Shown in pieces: positions 31,667 through 33,998 of a stretch of 33,998 nucleotides of DNA. The position numbers and the translations under genes are program-made. Source of the stretch: Ceraceosorus guamensis (Eukaryota > Basidiomycota > Exobasidiomycetes > Ceraceosorales > Ceraceosoraceae); NCBI RefSeq assembly GCF_003144195.1, contig NW_020290133.1, positions 1-33,998 on the forward strand. The letters are read 5' to 3'. Below the pieces are notes generated by a model. It searched no databases and had not been told where the DNA came from. It saw nothing but the letters and a program-made list of their open reading frames with translations. Numbering within the stretch: the stretch's first letter is position 1; every line of letters starts with the position of its first letter.

Positions 31667-31856
31667 CCTTGACCGCAGACATCCTGACTCAACATCTGCT
31701 GCTCAAGCGCGGGGCTCGTTTGCACAAGCACGAACTCGCCAAGTATTGCAAGGAACGCCATCAACAAGAAGAGCACGCACACCTCTCAAGCCAACCCTGC
31801 ACCCAGCAACGAACACAGCCCTACCTCTAGGCGCCGCAAGCAACGATCACATCACA

Positions 31857-32344
31857 ATGTCGACAGCAGCAGCTGCTCAGAGGGCACCGTCTGCGGACGC
31901 CAAGATGGGAGGTAGCGGAGGAGGAAAGGATGCGAGTGGAGCGCAAGCTCTTCGCGGAAGGCGTGGAAGCGGTGTAGAGAGAGCAGGCGATCATGTGAGT
32001 TTTCCAGCCAGCAGCAGCGTACAGTCGGCTGCGCCCTGTTCAATTCCTCTCGGCGATCGACCCTCAAGATTTGGCTCGATGATAGGCAGGCAGCCTGGCA
32101 ACATCCCAGCCTGCTGGTACGGCTCTCGCCGCGTCGAGGTTCGCTGAGAGGTGCCGAGCCTGCTCGTGCAATGCTTCAAGCGCCATTTCTGGACCAATCA
32201 AGGCGCCGCGTAATGAGCATATATGCGTCGCGCACCGATGAAACGTGGGGAAAGGAGTCGATGCAAGCAGGCTGGCATGCAATGCGACGCGCAGAGATCT
32301 GAAAGGCTTCGGTGCACCAGATGCCAAAGTGCTTTTGCTCGCTC

Positions 32345-32375
<31 letters not shown>

Positions 32376-33897
32376 CACGAATCGCACCTTGCTTCGCTGT
32401 GCAGATCGTCACTTGGCACAGTTCCTCGCACTCCTCGCGCAACAAAATGTCAGCAGCTCAAGAGCAGCTGGATGAAGAGCTGCAAAAGTACAAGGACATG
32501 TTTACACTCACGCCAGAGACGCTCGTTCGAATCACTGATCGATTTGTAGAGACGCTGGAAAAAGGTCTGCACAAGGATGGCCAGACGGTGGTGAGTGTGT
32601 TGCTAAATCGCGCTGCGTTGCGGCTTGTGTGCGGTCAAGGGGCCATGCGTCCTGCAGGAGAAGGGCGAAGCTTGACTGATCAGCAGCGTGATCTGACTCG
32701 CTATCTTCTCCCTCTCAGCCAATGCTTCCAGCTTACGTATTTGGCTGGCCTACTGGCGACGAGAAGGGCTCCTATCTGGCTCTTGACTTGGGAGGTACCA
32801 ACCTGAGAGTCTGCCATGTCACGCTCAAGGGTAAGGGAGAGTTTGACGTCACGCAGACAAAATTCCGTCTGACGGACGAGCAAAAGCAGTGCGAAGGTCA
32901 AGAGTTGTTCGACTTTTGCGCCGACTGCTTGAACACCTTCATCAAGGATCACTTTGGTGGACGCGATGGAGAGGTGCATTTGGAGGAGGACATCGCTCTC
33001 GGTTTCACTTTTAGCTACCCTATGGAGTGAGTCGCATATGCTCGCGATCACGAGCTCTCTCCCCCCTCCGGCCGCTCACCAGATCATGCTGCCGCAATAG
33101 ACAAGAGCGCATCGACCACGGCAAGCTCGTTCGGTGGACCAAGGGTTTCGGCAACCCAAACACCGAGGGTAACAATGTGGCCGACATGTTCAAAAAGAGT
33201 CTTGAAAAGTACGAGGTGCCGATCAAGATGACGTCGTTGATCAACGACACCACCGGGACGCTCATCGCCTCCAACTACGTCAGGCCAGACACGCGCATCG
33301 CGTGCATTTTCGGCACGGGATGCAACGCCGCGTACATGGAGCACATTAAGAACATTCCCAAGATTGCGCACCACAAGCTGCCAGAAGATGAGGACATGGC
33401 GATCAATTGCGAGTATGGAGCTTTCGATTCCTTCGAGCACAAGCACATGGCGGATATCCGAACAAAGTACGACGAGTACATTGATCTGCACAGCAACAAG
33501 CCTCACGAGCAGGCGTACGAAAAGATGATCGCTGGGCTGTATTTGGGAGAGATTTTCCGATTGGTGATGTGCGACCTGGTGGATGAAGGTGTGCTATTCC
33601 TGGGACAGAACACGTACAAGATCGAAAAGCCCAACGTGTTCGACACTGCCTTTTTGAGCTTGATCGAATCGGACCCGACGGACGAGCTGCTCACCGTCAC
33701 TGGCCTGTTCGCTCACTTTTTCGGGTTGGAAACGACGATCGAGGAGCGAAAATTCTTCAAGCAGCTCGCGGAGCTCATCGGAACCAGAGCGGCTCGTCTT
33801 AGCTCTTGCGGCATTGCGGCAATTGTCAGGAAGATGGGCTATCAGGAGAAGGGCTGCGAAGTTGGCGCTGATGGTTCGCTCTACAGCAAGTACCCCC
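31857..33897 (+). CDS. HXK1: Hexokinase, 3' end beyond window
   Basis: Hexokinase phosphorylates glucose and other hexoses with ATP, the first step of glycolysis, and often also signals sugar status in fungi. Exons 31857-31994, 32405-32590, 32719-33026 and 33101-33897 join in phase, 476 codons so far; a GTGAGT donor at 33898 starts an intron leaving the window, so the last part of the large domain is missing. Motifs: LALDLGGTNLRVC (phosphate 1), LGFTFSYPMEQERIDHGKL and WTKGF (sugar binding), SLINDTTGTLIAS with the catalytic Asp, FGTGCNAAYME, INCEYGAFD, and GLYLGEIFRLV. Exon 1 adds 46 residues containing GRRGSG, a PKA-type site, plus a basic linker. Its inclusion rests on phase and splice signals only. 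Without it, the ATG at 32447 (MSAAQEQLDEELQKY) gives a normal hexokinase N-terminus. Intron 1 is unusually long (410 nt). Confidence 0.93.
32345..32375. repeat. (GCTT)n repeat inside hexokinase intron 1
   Basis: Nearly eight GCTT units about 30-60 nt before the intron's acceptor. The same unit occurs before the phosphomannomutase start and, inverted, at 12532-12554. Confidence 0.9.
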
Positions 33898-33998
33898 GTG
33901 AGTAGAGAGAGAGGCACGCCTCATGGGGTCTGTATGCGCCACGATTTGCGCGCGCGCGCTCAATGTGGTGCTTTTTTTGGCCCCACACATCTCCCCCC

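Larger units (their letters stand above)
30343..31856. other. Divergent promoter region between FIT gene and hexokinase
   Basis: A 1.5-kb region between two start codons. It holds the densest set of ACTCGTGACT-type words (30445-30492, 30658-30690, 30933-30956, 31193-31209), a TCACGTGA palindrome (30706-30713), GCATGCATGG words (30780, 31241), a GGGCAT hexamer array (about 31208-31246), a 46-nt poly-G (31375-31420), a CTG array (31510-31542) and an ATC array (31634-31666). Frames through these repeats are spurious. Confidence 0.65.

Overview
The window looks like nuclear DNA of a basidiomycete fungus. Genes are dense, introns are short (mostly 50-110 nt) with GTGAGT- or GTAAGT-type donors, and the products are fungal-type proteins. 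Gene-poor gaps are full of simple repeats and of degenerate ACTCGTGACT-like words. This style, the small genome feel and the Ser/Ala/Gly-rich low-complexity extensions suggest Ustilaginomycotina (smut-related), but that placement is inference. No virus-like element, transposase, reverse transcriptase, CRISPR array, rRNA or convincing tRNA was seen.

Layout. Five genes lie on the minus strand in the left half: the splicing factor PRP18 (3' end off the window), phosphomannomutase, a TBC-domain Rab-GAP-like protein, a seven-transmembrane protein with a long Ser-rich tail, and an unrecognised basic protein with an AT-hook-like motif. The right half alternates strands: a GST-like gene (+), COG8 of the Golgi tethering complex (-), CAF40/RCD1/CNOT9 of the CCR4-NOT complex (+), a mitochondrial DUF1279 (FAM210/Nat2-like) protein (+), a FIT-family (Scs3/FIT2-like) ER lipid-droplet protein (-) and a hexokinase (+, running off the right end). 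COG8/CAF40 and FIT/hexokinase are divergent pairs sharing 1.1 and 1.5 kb promoter regions. GST/COG8 and DUF1279/FIT are convergent pairs.

The genes are mainly housekeeping: splicing, GDP-mannose supply and glycosylation, Rab/Golgi traffic, mRNA decay, mitochondria, lipid storage, glycolysis. They do not form an evident pathway cluster. Phosphomannomutase (GDP-mannose supply) and COG8 (Golgi glycosyltransferase recycling) both serve glycosylation, and hexokinase feeds the same sugar-phosphate pool, but they are not adjacent.

The most unusual signals are: a TBC domain whose two catalytic fingers both look non-canonical; a COG8 with a roughly 175-residue charged single-helix-like insert; the unrecognised basic protein with imperfect repeats; a 57-nt poly-C (poly-G in the transcript) inside the phosphomannomutase intron and a 46-nt poly-G in the hexokinase/FIT promoter; and recurrent 7-bp tandem repeats, TCACGTGA palindromes and ACTCGTGACT words in the intergenic DNA. 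Exon borders were deduced by hand from splice signals, reading phase and family conservation.
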